Source of the DNA: Diploscapter coronatus
Taxonomy: Eukaryota > Nematoda > Chromadorea > Rhabditida > Rhabditidae
Reading direction: 5' to 3'
NCBI GenBank assembly: GCA_964036155.1
Contig: OZ038423.1
Span: 55,195,249-55,259,248, forward strand
DNA: 64,000 bases
Shown here: in pieces, positions 47,505 through 59,915 of the stretch
Layout of the letters: each line of letters starts with the position of its first letter
Numbering within the stretch: position 1 is the first letter of the stretch
Notes under the pieces: model-generated
Told to the model about the DNA's origin: nothing
What the model saw: only the letters and a program-made list of their open reading frames with translations
Database searches by the model: none
Made by a program: the position numbers and the translations under genes

Positions 47505-50500
47505 TCAGCAGAACAATTCGGGCGAGTTGAGGACGAATTTGGTGGGGGATGCAGTCGAGGAATTGGAATTGGCGAAGAGAGGCGAGCGACGGAGACGAGG
47601 CACGACGGGACGGCCGAGGGGTGTGTGGATGACGGAAGGCAGCTGGGGGTTGACGAGAGGCGAGACTGAACGACGGAGCAGGAAGGGGAAGGGAGGCAGG
47701 GGCGAAGACAGAGTCGAGGGGGAGAGGGTGCATCCGCCTGGTGGAGCGGAGTGCAAACGAGGTCTACCCGGGGTGGGCATTTTGTCCGCCGCTTTCTCAT
47801 AATACCTCTTCTGTGCAATCGACTGCTGTTGCTTGTGGGCCAGCAGTTCCTCCTTCGACAGGGCTCTCTCCAGATGCGACGGCGTGTCTTCCGATGTCTG
47901 CAATTCAGCGTGTCAGTTTTGTAAATTTTCAAGAAATTTTTTTTTTGGATTTTTAGAAAATCTGCCCACATTACTTTTAACAAGGAATAATGTTGAGACA
48001 GAAAAAAATGAAATTGGAATTCGATTTTTTAGTAGCAGTAGAAGTTACTTTTCAAATAGGCTATGAAAGAATTTGATCAGATTAAACACAAAAAATGTTC
48101 ATTATCTTACCTTCCTTTGTACGGAATACTCGAATTGTGCCTCGTCCTCAGCCAACATTTCATCCTCCTCTGCAATCGGCTCTTTCGCGTTCTCATCTGA
48201 AATTTAGAGTTGAACTGAAGAACTATGAACTTCGAGTTTATAGAAATCTGACTACATATCAGTAAGATCAAAATCAACGCAAATACATTCGATCTCAATC
48301 ATACCCTTCTTTTGTTCAATACATTTTCCGATTTTTTGTTAAAATTCAAAACTCACGAAGAATGTGCTGTGCGAACTGGTTGATGATGTCATAGGCATGC
48401 AGAATGTCGTCGTCCATCGCGTTCTCTGCACACACGCAGAAGCGAATCACAAACCTGTCATTCAGAGAAGCTGGCACCTGCAACAAGGCAAGATTGTGAC
48501 ATGAACAGAAAAGAATCCCAACCATGTGCAGTCTGCCCGACGAGTTGAGTCGCGTGAGCAATTGCTGGTTGAGATCGTCACTGCCCTGAAGTGTCAAATG
48601 AATCAGACCATAACAAGAAGGCGAGATTTTTCGTGCTTTTGAAACTTTCCGATTTTTGCTCTGAAATTCTCCAGAGAAGAGCTGATATAGAAAGTCTCCA
48701 TTTCTATTTCAAAAGTTTGATTTTCAATCGTAAATTCAAAAATGTCGGCGTTTTTTTGTTTAAAAAACATCTTATACCCTCATGCGGAAACAGACCAGCC
48801 CAAGGAAAACGTCATTACAAATTTCGAACTTCGAGTCAGCTGCCAGAAGTGCCTCCATCTTCTTTGCCAAGCGACAATGCTGAGTATATTAGGTTGATTC
48901 GAAATTAAATGTTTTCTATGATCATGCCATGTTTATGGGTTTTTATGGTATTCACAAATCTTTCTCGCTATCTAGCAAGTTTCATTCTATTCTTACTGAT
49001 TTTTATCAGGTCTGTTATTTTCGACTTTTCTAACCTCTCTGATATAGCTCTGCAGCCCCTCGATCCCATACATCCTGATGACGAACCACAGTTTGAGTGA
49101 GCGGAATCGTCTGCTGAGAGGGATGCCCCAATGACGATAGTCGATGCTCTTGTCTGTAAATAAAATACATTAAGGTAAAGCAGAGACAGAACAGACCCAT
49201 CCACGAGTGCTGCAAATAGAGTGGATCCACAACCAATGCCTGCGTCAGTTTGAACCGATCCTTCACCCTACAAACAAACTTTAGATCATAAAACATTTTT
49301 TGACATTTCCATAAGAGATTTATTTGAGGACGTGAAATGCCTTTGAAATTTTTCAATTTATTAATTTTAAACATTTGATAGCAAGCACAACTTTTCTATC
49401 ACGGTCTGATACGCCTTATCTTTCTGAAGCCTCCTGCGTTTATTCTCAACTGAGCGAGAGGAGAAGGAAGTGTTTTTCTATCGTTTTTCATAACTTTCCA
49501 TCCTTCTTACTTTTTCCAGGAGATAAGTTTTGTCAGGAAGTACACATTATTATTTTAAAGATTGCAATCTCTGCACAAGCTTTATCAAATACAAGACTGC
49601 AGCTCACCACATGGTGCTGCAGTCGAAGTTGACCAGGAGGAATTTGTTGGGATTCGTGTTGAAGGACATGGCGTATTCGATGCCCGACATCAGGTATCTG
49701 AATTCGGGGCAGATGAACGAGCTTCCGGCATATGCTGCGTCCACATGCAACCACAGTCTGCAAGTTCGAGAAAATTTTCGTGGTATACTAGAATTAGTTT
49801 CATAAGCTAGGAATATTTCTATCGATTTGATAGGCGACAAAGATATTAGGAAAAATCATCGAATGTTTGGAAAATAGGATAGATTCAGTTCATCTATAAG
49901 CTACAGTAAGTCATCTTGAATTCCTTACTCATTCTGCTGACAGACAGGTCCGATCTCCGACAGAACATCGAAAGAACAGCAGGAAGTAGTGCCGAGAGTG
50001 GTCGAGACGAAGAACGGAATCAGACCGAGGTTGCGGTCTTCCTGAATGAAGAAACATAAGTTGAAGAAGCGGATTATAGTCCATTCATTTCCGCCAAGCA
50101 AAAGACATTATCGCATTGAAATAATAATGTACAGAGATGAAAGAGAGAAAAAAAACTAGACGAGCTTCTTCGTAGACTGCTCAGTGCCATTCTCGTTTTT
50201 TTTCTATCCAACTTCCTTTTTCGATACGAGAATGATCAACTATCTCCCACCTGAATAGCATTTCTGAGCGTGTCGCCTCTCAGTCGGAATCTCGAATCCG
50301 TCTCCAGAATTCGCAGTTTCACCATTCCGATCATGCATGCTTTTTCCACGGACGAATGAGCCTGAAAAAATGTTTCTGGATGAAAATAATTGTCATTCGA
50401 TATTTCTTAAAAATTTCTAAAAACGTCGATGCTGGAATAAAATCGCAAATTTTGCTTTTATGTTCGTTTTCTTTACCTCCTTAGAGCAGTAAGCAATGAG

Positions 50501-53500
50501 TTTGGAGAGGAGCAGCCCTTCCTCGACAAACGGGAATCTCTGCCGCAATTCCTTCATCACCTCGAATCGAGCTGCCAGCAGAGAGACGAAATTGCACTCG
50601 GATGCAGACGACTGAAAACAGCACAAGTCGATGAAAGGATGATTTTTGAAGCAAAGCAGAAAATGCAGAAATTTTGACATGATATTATAATGTATAAACA
50701 ATTAATTCTGTCAGCTTTTTGTTTTTTTATGACATGTAAAGTAATTGTTTCAGGATTCTCTTATTGTCAAAGGTGAAAGATGATTCGAAAATGATAGCTT
50801 CTGGACAAAAGGAAATGAAGGCTGTTGGATAAGTGGAAGGTAGGCTGGTAGGCTAGTCTATCAAATGCGTATTTCTAGTAGTTTCTGTGTCGGTTGTGAA
50901 AAGTCATGTCGTTTTCGGGTTGCCTTGCAAAAATCCGAATGATAAAGTAATTTCTCACCTGAATGACACCCCCTCCCTTGCTTCCCTCTGTCAATGGCAG
51001 GAACTCTTTCGGCAGTCCAATCATTTTGCCGAACCAGTCCAACATGATCAGTTCGAGCTCGGTCATTGCGGGGCAGGCAGCCTGAATTGCTGTCATTTTC
51101 ATATTTTTTTTCAATTTGAAAATCAGTCAAAATTTAGAATCTGGAATTAACAGGCAGAGGAAAAATGCATTCATTTACGCAGATGCCATGATCTCCAAAT
51201 TCGATGAATGATATCAGAAATCTCGACATTTTTAAGAATCGGCAGACGCTAGTGTATTTAGTTTGAATCTGGACTATTGTCATTCGCCAGTATATCATTA
51301 GTAATTTCTGAAGGCAGCATAGAGAATGCTTGCACTTCATCCATCAGACTATTTTACGAACAAAACAATAAATGGAAGACTTGCCCAAGAGAATCCGACG
51401 CACCCGAGTGCGTCGCTGATCATGTCGGCCAGAATGGAGGGGAACGAGTTGCCCGCGGGGAAGTAGGCATGGAATCTGCAAGCGACTCGAGTAATTCAAT
51501 AGGAACGAGTGGTTTTAAATGTGGAAGCAAAGTTCAAACATCTACATACTTTCACAAGAGATATCATTCATTTTCGATCGACTTCTCCAAAACTCTATCT
51601 TTTCACGAGTAAAACCAAAAGACATGCTCTTTTCTCTCAATATGACGAAGTTTCCCTGAGTTTTGAAAAAGCTTGACTTCGAATGAATCAATTCCCTTTA
51701 GTTCTGACTACAATCCTTCGCGTGGAGTGCAAACGTAATTCTATTTAGATCAGCAATTCTCACCGCGGATGTTGCCAGTGCGTGACCCCAGGCATGATCA
51801 AGCGCTCGAAATCGTCGATCACCGTCTCCCATGACTCTGGACGCTGCGGGGCCTCCGATGGAATCAGGTCCTGAAACATTACACGTTTTTTTTTTAAGAA
51901 TAGCACTTATTCCTAGACTTAAATTGCATTGCATGGAAAATAATCTCTTCTTGAAATTCTGTGGACACTTCCACTCGAAAAATATCCTTTTACAAAACAA
52001 GCCAGACAAATAACATGCACATGAAGTTTTTATCTCGTGAATTGCTTGCCTTGAGATATCCCGGCTCGATTGCAGGCACAACGCGTCTCTTGTGGATGGT
52101 CTCCAAGTAGTCGGCGATGTAGTCCACAGTCTCCTTGCCGTGTTTGCGGAACTCAGATCGACTCATTCCTGAATTGTAAATAAAAATTTCTGAACTACTC
52201 GGAATCAGCATAATTTTCAGTCTTAAAATTTTCTATGTTCAAAGTTTCATACACTGTATATGCCAATTTCTGCATATCTTATGCTTGCTTTGTGAATTCT
52301 AAAATCCCCATTCCTGCACAAATCTGTTCTGCTTATCACCCCTTTCTTTCAATGAATATGTATGCAATCAAACCTCGATTTCCCTGTGGCATTATGGGAT
52401 CTTCGACCGAGCCGACTCCCCCAGTCGATCTGTCGACAGAGCCACGATGATTCTGATTCTGATACATGGAGGGAAGGGAGGGCGGACTAGGAGGGATTGA
52501 GGCAGACGTAGAAAGGGGCGAGGAATAGGGCACTGTGGGAACTGTGCTGTTGAAATGCGGCAGAGCGGCGGCTGTTGGTTGGGCTGATGGATCTGACTGA
52601 GACGAGGAACGCGAATACGGACGAGGCTCAATCGGAGATTCTGACTGAAATAAACGGGTTTTGCTCTGCTAAATATTTCAATAAGTCCCTATGAAATACT
52701 CGTTTATCCCTGCAGGAGACAAGACGGTATTTTTTTTTAAATATAAAAAAATTCGTATCATGAATCGCGCCATTTTCTAAGGACTCGTTCAGACTTAGTT
52801 GCAATGCAGCCAAGTATGAATGCCCCTAAAGAAGATTGATCTGCTCATAAATTGATCGAAATTCTGGCACAAATCTTCCGTTCTCTGCCTCACATTTTAA
52901 CCGCCTCTACCTACATTTTGAAAAAAAAAATCAGAATGCAAAAAGCGATGGGTACTCTCGTATCGTAGTCCTAAACCATTTCTGATTTGGGTCTCTTGTA
53001 GTTTTTATTCCCTCGCCCTTCTCTCTTATTACTTTTTTTTTTCAGAAAAGGTAGTGAAAAGTACAAAAGGGTAAAGGTAACTTAAGGTAAACAATACAAG
53101 AAGCCTAATCTGTCTTTATTCAACTGCGCGAAATGGGTTTCAAAATGAATGAAGTTGCTACTTATTCAGAAAAAATAGTATATATTAAATCAGCTTAAAA
53201 ATCGACAGTTAGAACAAAACCAAGAAATGATCAAGAAAGAAGACATATTCTGCCTTACAGATATATCAATGATCAGAAATTCCAAAATTCAGACTACAGG
53301 ATAGGATCACAGATCATTAAATATGCAATGATATCTCGAGTTAGGACTAGGACTTGCAGGATCGTAAATCTGACAAAGTAGGAAGAATAATGCAATACAG
53401 ATTTGTCTGTGAGTGTAGGTCGTTATCCATCAAAGCGAGATTTAGCATAGATGGATTGAAAGTGGTAAAATATGGAAGAATATTAATAAAAGTAGAGGTA

Positions 53501-55528
53501 GAGGTAGCTCAAAATTCGTAGCATATGGTATACGAATAGAATTTGTAAATTTTCGGATAGTAATTTTGAAATCAAACTAATTATTGCCATAATGAAAAAT
53601 TTCAAATATCCCTAACGTTATATTCCCTATCTCCTACCCTTCTCTAACCTACCTTTATCTAGATCTTGATTTACAACTTCACTATCTCATACATCTCATA
53701 ATTTATATGCGCTACTTTTGGCTAATCATAGATCACACTACTTTACTCATAAAATATGTAAAGCATAGAATGAAAAAATTCTAGGCCTTTGCTTTAAATT
53801 GGTGTTTTTTCATAAAATGCATGAGTAATTTTGGTGGATATCGATAGTTTGGTAGATAGGGACCGCCCTCCTTTGCCTGTCAAGTTCTGAAGTTTGATCA
53901 CAAGAAATTGCATATGCTAATCTGCAATGCGGATATGGCTAATTTAAAAAATCTGCCAAAATGTAAGATACATTAAAGAGATAAAGCAAAAATAAAAGTT
54001 TCGGTTTGGAAATTGGTTGTATGAAAGATCGGTAGAAAAGAAAATGAGGCTGAAGCACATAAACAGCATGATGGATTTTAGGGGAAGTGACTATCAGAAG
54101 TTTATACGTTATGTAAGAATCTTTCAAATTTTCAGCTAAAAAACTCGGCATTTCGTTGACCGTGAGATGAAAGAAATTCAGTTCATCAGAATTTCTGGTT
54201 CACACAACGAACAGCTGCTCAGAAGGTTCGTTTCTGTAGAGTGCCATTCACTCCTTCTACTTTCCCTTTATCTCTAACCTCTTTCCCACATGCTGTTATT
54301 CCTTCCCTGTGTATATTTTCCCAGTGGCTGTACTCTTCATCCTCTCCCTCCTACAGCCACTGCCTACCCATCAGCTATCGACCCCTCTACACGTCTTGTC
54401 ATTCTCTTCTTTTCGCGTGTCCTCCTTCACAGCCACTGACCTCCCCTCGAATTGTCATTGTCATCACTCTGACCTCACAATTCATTCGAGTCTCCTGCGC
54501 TACTGTGGGACAGTGAATTTCCAAATCCTCTCCAAACTACTGCCACTTTGGCGTTGTGCACTAATAAAAATTTGCGTTAATACAAGTTCTAACTGACGCC
54601 ACAAAACCAAAAGCACAATGGTCTCCGAGCTTTCTGCTTTTTAGAGCAAGAATTTACGCTGCTCACCGAAATTTCTTAACCACACAGCGAATTCTTTCGG
54701 AAAAATCTACCTCTGCAGCTTTCCCTTATTTGCTTACTTACCGGTGCAGTGGTTTGTGCAGGTCCGTTGCTGGCAGCTGTGATTGCAGTGGAAGTTCCCC
54801 CGATGGACTGCTGTCTGGAGGGCGAGAGCGAGTCTCTGAGTCGAGTCGTCTCCCTGCCGACGTACGTGTTCAGGTTCTTCAGCGCGGACGTCAGTCCATT
54901 CACCATTCGTCCCTGAAAAAATCAACCAAATTGTTACGAAATTTGAGAAAAAGCAAACGGAAAATCCCAAAAATTGAACATTAAAAAATCGAAAAATGCC
55001 AATGAAAGAAACGCGTAAAAGTCGAGCAAAACAGAGCAGGCGTGAGATAAAAAAGAGCTTTTCTTGTTTTTTCTTATTTCGTGGATCGCGATGGCTATTT
55101 GAATTTTTCATTTTCCTTCAGCTCTAATGGAATACTGTAGTTTCTGTAGAGTATTTGTATCCGATCAAAACTCTAGAAATGCAAAAATGTAGCATTCGTC
55201 AGTAAATTTTCGAAATCTAGCCAATTTTCGGGGAAGTTGAGTTTGAGAAAGGTTAAGATCCTAGTTCCGAATCCAGTTCAATGTTGATGAAAATGATTTT
55301 ACATAATGTACGATTTCTACAGTATCTTAGGAATATAAAATATTGACCATCTATTTTCTTCCAAATAGCAAAATTAAAAAAATATATATGATTTTATTTC
55401 GTGAATCTATTACAAAAATAAGAAATGACGAATCTAAAAATTAAAAGATTCAAGTCGAGTGACGAGAAGAAGAATGACGAATGACTTACGTGAGTTCGCT
55501 GCTGCTGCTGTTGCTGCTGATTGTGCAT
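47505..55528 (-). CDS. tdc-1: Tyrosine decarboxylase (PLP-dependent group II), TDC-1
   Basis: Converts tyrosine to tyramine, precursor of octopamine. 18 exons, about 794 residues: complement(join(47505..47897, 48111..48196, 48357..48477, 48523..48585, 48778..48879, 49035..49153, 49197..49267, 49608..49757, 49929..50041, 50251..50361, 50477..50611, 50959..51081, 51385..51475, 51764..51870, 52050..52168, 52374..52644, 54742..54912, 55490..55528)). It starts [13 protein letters not shown]; a Ser/Pro-rich N-terminal extension of about 160 residues precedes the catalytic core (from [15 protein letters not shown]). The core has [37 protein letters not shown] (Asp433 for the PLP ring), the PLP lysine 465 in [12 protein letters not shown], and [20 protein letters not shown]. 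The NPNK motif (instead of NPHK) and [19 protein letters not shown] favour TDC over dopa decarboxylase. A Ser/Pro-rich tail of about 150 residues ends LNSPELFC. Introns 4 and 6 use GC donors (AAG|GCAAGC, TGG|GCAAGT). Confidence 0.95.
52645..54741. other. 2.1-kb intron of tdc-1
   Basis: Second intron of tdc-1. Includes a pyrimidine-rich block (54200-54500, minus-strand purine-rich) and AGAGGTAG repeats near 53500. No nested gene is supported. Confidence 0.5.
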
Positions 55529-56144
55529 AGAGGAAATCTCGAAGAGTCAATCAAAAGTAATCGAGAAGAGGGGACTACGGTAGTTGGACTGGGAAGGGAA
55601 GGAGATAGGAGAGTGAAGAGAGGGAAGGGAATAAGCTGGAAAGGAGGGTTTTTGAGGCTGATGAGCTCTGTGCAAGTGGCATTTGCCCATTTTTCCATTT
55701 GCCTATTAAAATATGAGGTCTGAAGTGAAATGGAATGGAAAGCAAACGAGAAAGGAAAAGGCAATCAGAGCTGACAGCAGAAGTCCAAAATAGAATAGGG
55801 ATAGAAGTTGGAGATTTATAAGGGAATGGCAGGCTATACAACATATTCAGCATAGTCAGATCAGATGAACTCGAATGACGAGCTCAGAAATCCCAATCCA
55901 CACGATGACAAAGTATTTCGTCATTTTGCAATGTGCATTCAGAACTCTCATCACATCATAGCATTCCTGAGGTGGATATTTTTGCATCTCGAATAAAATT
56001 CCAGATTTATTTGTATCGGAAGAGTAAGTATAATAGCATAAAGCACGACGATATAGAATAAGTATCTTCTGAATGTTTACATCATCTCATTTCAAAATAC
56101 ATCGATAAATCATGAATGACATTAATCTTCGTAGTTTATCATGG
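55529..56144. promoter_or_regulatory. Upstream region of tdc-1
   Basis: 600 bp between the tdc-1 ATG and the 3' end of the alcohol dehydrogenase gene. It must contain the proximal tdc-1 promoter. Purine-rich just upstream of the ATG (55560-55640); no TATA box seen. Confidence 0.4.
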
Positions 56145-58716
56145 TCAAGACTTTCTTAGATCGATAACTTTTCTGCCGGTAACTTTGCCAGATCTGATTG
56201 CTTCGAAAGCGGTGGATGTCTCTGCCATTGAGACAATATCCACTGGCACCTAAAATGCCTTTTCTTTCAATTATGATTCCGAAAAGAGTTGTTTTTAAGG
56301 GTCGGAATAACAACTTTCAATGTGTCTGATTTCAACAAAAAATTCTTATTCACGTTTATAAAAGGTAAAAACTAAATAATCATAAATTTGAGGCAATTTA
56401 GAAAAGTATTTATATCGAGGAATTGTTGCATACGAAATAGAATAGAGGGTTTGGCAGGGGAAGATTCTTTCCTCATACTATTTCGTATGTAACGATGCAA
56501 CTATTACAATTACTTTCGAGGCTTCATTACTTTTGTTCAGTGCATTAAACAAAATCGAATTCTAGTCGCAAACCTTGACACTTCCACTGACAGCCAAATC
56601 CAAAGCAGTCGCCATTTCCGCTCTGCTTCCCACCATCGAGCCTTTCAGAGTTATGCACTTCATCACCAGATATATCACATTGATTTCCAACTAAATTAGT
56701 GATAATCATTGAAATATTCAGAATAAATTAGTCTTGCATTCGATTCCTTAGGCACAGACAGCTGCACAATAATCGATCCCTTTCGAAGATACAGAATTGC
56801 GTCATTCACTGCCTTCATTGAATTTGCCATGTTTATCATTGCATGTGGACCACCATCGGTTTGCTAAAAGTAAAATGTTAGAAAAAAGAAGCGAGTTTAG
56901 AACTTTTGAACTATTTTTTCTTATTCTTTTCACGTACAAATAATTTTTCTTCAAAACATGGTTCCTTTCGTTTAAGTCGCATAATTTGGAAAAAAAATCC
57001 AAAATACTATTTTCAAACCTGCACGATATACGGAACGAGATTTTCACTGAACGCATCGGCGAAATAATCAGCTCCTAGACTTCTGCAGTGCTGTTCTTTC
57101 GATGAGTGGTCTATCGCCAGCACTCGATAACCTTGAAATCTCAATTTTCTTCCTTCAAAATGTTCAATCCCTACCCATAGACTTAGCATACTGTATTCCC
57201 AGTGATCCCAATCCTCCTCCAGCCCCCGACAGAGCTACGCACTCCCCAGGCAGCAAGTGACATTGTCTCAATGCACTGTAGATTGTTACTCCCTTTAATT
57301 TGAAAGTGGATTTGTTTCAATTATATTTCTTCTTACCGCACATAGAATAGGAGCGATAATTGACAAGTCTGCATGATCAGGCAATTTGACTGCGTCATAC
57401 GGCTTTACAGCTATGTACTGCTGGAAAGTGCCGGGTCTGGAAGGTATTCCAATTAGATGGCTCAAGAATGGCAAGACATAAAAACAGAAAGGAACTATTG
57501 AATACCAGTGTTAATTTATTTTGTTTCAATTTTATGAAATACAGTTTCGGGCATTTTAGGACACTTGAAAGTCTAGATTTCGCTTTTCTCTAAGGAAAAA
57601 ACTTTAAGCTTCACTGTCGTCCATCCGTGATAAGATAGATCAAGAGTAGTGTGACTATGAAGGAAGACATTTTCAATCATATTTTCTTGTCGTGTTGATA
57701 ATATTCAAGTTATTTACAACTTGATTAAATTCCATGAAAAAATCTTACCTACTAACACCGAATTCGACAATCGAAGGACAGAGGAAATGTTTCTCCTTTT
57801 TGCAGAACTCGCAACTGCTGCAGGCGTTGTTCATCATCTGCAATTGTTCTGATCAAACGAATTGACAAGTCGTGTGTTGAAAGATAGCGAGAGAGGCGGA
57901 GGCAATTACGTACCACTCTTTCTATTGTCCCCCGCTGACTCTCTTTCTCTGCACTCTAGCCTCCTTCTTTGCGCATAGTCGTGACGCGCATTTTTCACAA
58001 GGCGCTTTTTAGCATACGAATTGTCATTTCATTTGACCGATACAATAATATTTCGTCAAATTATTCAGAAAGCACAATTCCAACCTGAACTCCGACTTTA
58101 TCGCCAATCTTCCAATTTTTAACGTTGCCTCCCATCTTTACAATCTTTCCACTGCCTTCATGTCCACCAATATAAGGTAGTCTAGGAAAAAATTTATTAT
58201 GATTTTAGAGACTGTCAGATAATGAAAAACCGCAACGAAATGTTTTCTCATGAAGAATCTTTATTTGTATAGAAAATAACTCACTTCAAGTTTCTGAACA
58301 ATCGAAAAGAGAAAAGAAATGAACTCACTTTACCAATGGACCATAGATTCCTTCATGACAATGCACGTCTGTGTGGCAGATTCCAGAGTATTCGAGATTC
58401 ACGAGAATTTCATCTTCTTCAATTTCGGGCACAGGAATCTGCTTGACCTGGAAAATAAGTTCAAGAATATTTTCACTTCGAATATTGTCGAATTAAAAAA
58501 TCTCAAAGGTATGAGATGTTAAGAGATCTCTTGCACAAGATGCAAAATTGAAGAAAGATATGTTATGAAAAGACAAAGGAACGAAAATCCATCTTCCCTA
58601 TGTTTAACCTTTAAAAATTTTAAATTTCGAGCTCGATTATAAAATAATCTTACCGTAAAATCTCCCTGGAAATTCTCTGCGACAAGGGCCAGTTGATTTT
58701 TGGGTACTTCTGCCAT
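56145..58716 (-). CDS. Zinc-dependent alcohol dehydrogenase (SODH/ADH type)
   Basis: complement(join(56145..56249, 56574..56690, 56738..56863, 57019..57131, 57175..57292, 57337..57436, 57749..57837, 58085..58181, 58329..58447, 58654..58716)), 348 residues, the usual length. NAD-dependent medium-chain dehydrogenase. Catalytic zinc ligands: Cys45 (GICHTDVH), His68-Glu69 (GGHEGSG). Structural zinc cysteines 99, 102, 105, 113 ([15 protein letters not shown]). The Rossmann motif SGAGGGLG starts at 178. It is closest to the yeast-ADH/nematode SODH group ([13 protein letters not shown]; ending [21 protein letters not shown]). The intron between 56738 and 56690 needs a GC donor (AAT|GCAAGA) to keep the expected VPKESN|LEINVIY. 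Intron 3 carries a MITE, and another intron a hairpin (56425-56500). Confidence 0.94.
56425..56500. repeat. Inverted repeat in an alcohol dehydrogenase intron
   Basis: TTGCATACGAAATAG on the left pairs with CTATTTCGTATGTAACGATGCAA on the right (one 7-nt bulge), with GAGG/CCTC further in. Confidence 0.65.
57851..58040. mobile_element. MITE family A, copy 2
   Basis: Inverted relative to 36966-37167 and similar along about 190 bp. Ends GATCAAACGAATTGACAAG and CTTGTCATTTCATTTGACC form imperfect terminal inverted repeats. Inside alcohol dehydrogenase intron 3. Confidence 0.8.
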
Positions 58717-59580
58717 TTTCAAGCAAACGAGTCAAATGCCTGAAATGGTTTACATTTCAACCAAACCCGAGTTGAACATAAAATGTCGATTTAATCGTTA
58801 AAAGTGGAGACGAATGAGAAAGTTAAGATCGGAACAGATGATAAGATAAACATGACCCTTTCTCGCACAAACCACTACTCTCCATTAAATGTTTTTTTTT
58901 TTTTCGATACAATGGGTGTAGAGATGATACTAACCCCTTGGATACAGATCTATTTATCTCAGCAAATCCCTTGAAATCAAAGGAAATCTCAAGATAATCG
59001 GTGTTATCGCATAAAATGTACTGAAATTATCAATTTGAAAATTGAAGATGAAAATCTGGCAGCAAAGTTTTGGCTGAATATTTTAGTGAATTTTAGCAGG
59101 TATCTATGTCAATCGAAGAGCAAATAGAAGGGCTGCTGGGTAAAGATTGAATTGGAATTGACAATAGGGACTCTTGGCAAGAAGTCAAAGAGTAAAGGAA
59201 TAGCGGAAAAGCAGCACGATTTATGTGAAAACGAAAAAGCTGCAGAAGCGATCGTAAAATCTAAAGAAGAGAAGACTCTCTTCGAGTGCGTAAGTGCATA
59301 GAGAGAAGAAGAAACCAACTCCATCGGAACAAAGAATCAAAAATAGTAAGATTAAAGAAGTTGAGAAAATATAACTAAAAATACTTTAATTTTGATAATT
59401 GCGACAAGCAAAATTTCGTATTCGGCACGCTCGTTGAGTACCCTAAAGATTCTTCATTGAAAAGTTAACCTCAATTTCAACATGTCTTCAGCACTTTTAT
59501 ATGGGGAGATTTGAAATCTATGTTCAACTCCAAATTATTTGAAAATCGAGTTGTAACGTCACGTATGAGATGAAAAGATT
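58717..59580. other. Spacer between the alcohol dehydrogenase gene and the LSM3 cluster
   Basis: AT-rich, with a poly-T run near 58890. Presumed alcohol dehydrogenase promoter on the left side. No gene is supported. Confidence 0.4.
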
Positions 59581-59875
59581 TCATGAAAGTCCTTTAGAAA
59601 AGACGACATATTTTCCTCTATTAAAATGAATCCTGAAACGAAAAATAACCAACCTATCGATATCGCTGAGTGCCTTTGCATAGTCAGGTTTCAGCGTCTT
59701 CTCGATGAAGTCTAGACATTTCTGTACGTCAGGCTTCTCTGTGAATTGTGATTGATTTTAGGAAAAACTAAATCTCAAACATGTTCGTACTTGACGTAAC
59801 AACCAATTCGTAATCTGATAACGAGAAGCATTGAAAAATAATTTATTTTCATTGTAAAATAAAACATGAAATCAT
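59581..59875 (-). CDS. Short unidentified ORF downstream of lsm-3
   Basis: The sure part is an open exon 59581..59738 (acceptor TTCACAG) reading KPDVQKCLDFIEKTLKPDYA, then KALSDIDR and an aliphatic tail to a stop. An upstream 24-nt exon (59791..59814, YELVVTS) and a 10-nt start exon (59866..59875) join in phase to give about 63 residues, but these are speculative. Helical, charged. No family recognised. It starts within about 100 nt of the lsm-3 stop, consistent with being the last gene of the cluster. Confidence 0.35.
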
Positions 59876-59915
59876 GAATGTTATCGGAAAAGTGAAAATG
59901 AGATCAATGACTGAA

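Noticed and set aside
47437..47983. Overlapping minus- and plus-strand ORFs of 90-170 codons around the tdc-1 tail
   Set aside because: Shadow frames of the GC-rich tdc-1 terminal exon.
54241..54596. Plus-strand ORFs of 91-95 codons
   Set aside because: Pyrimidine-rich DNA within tdc-1 intron 2; Ser/Pro/Leu-biased translation and no splice context.
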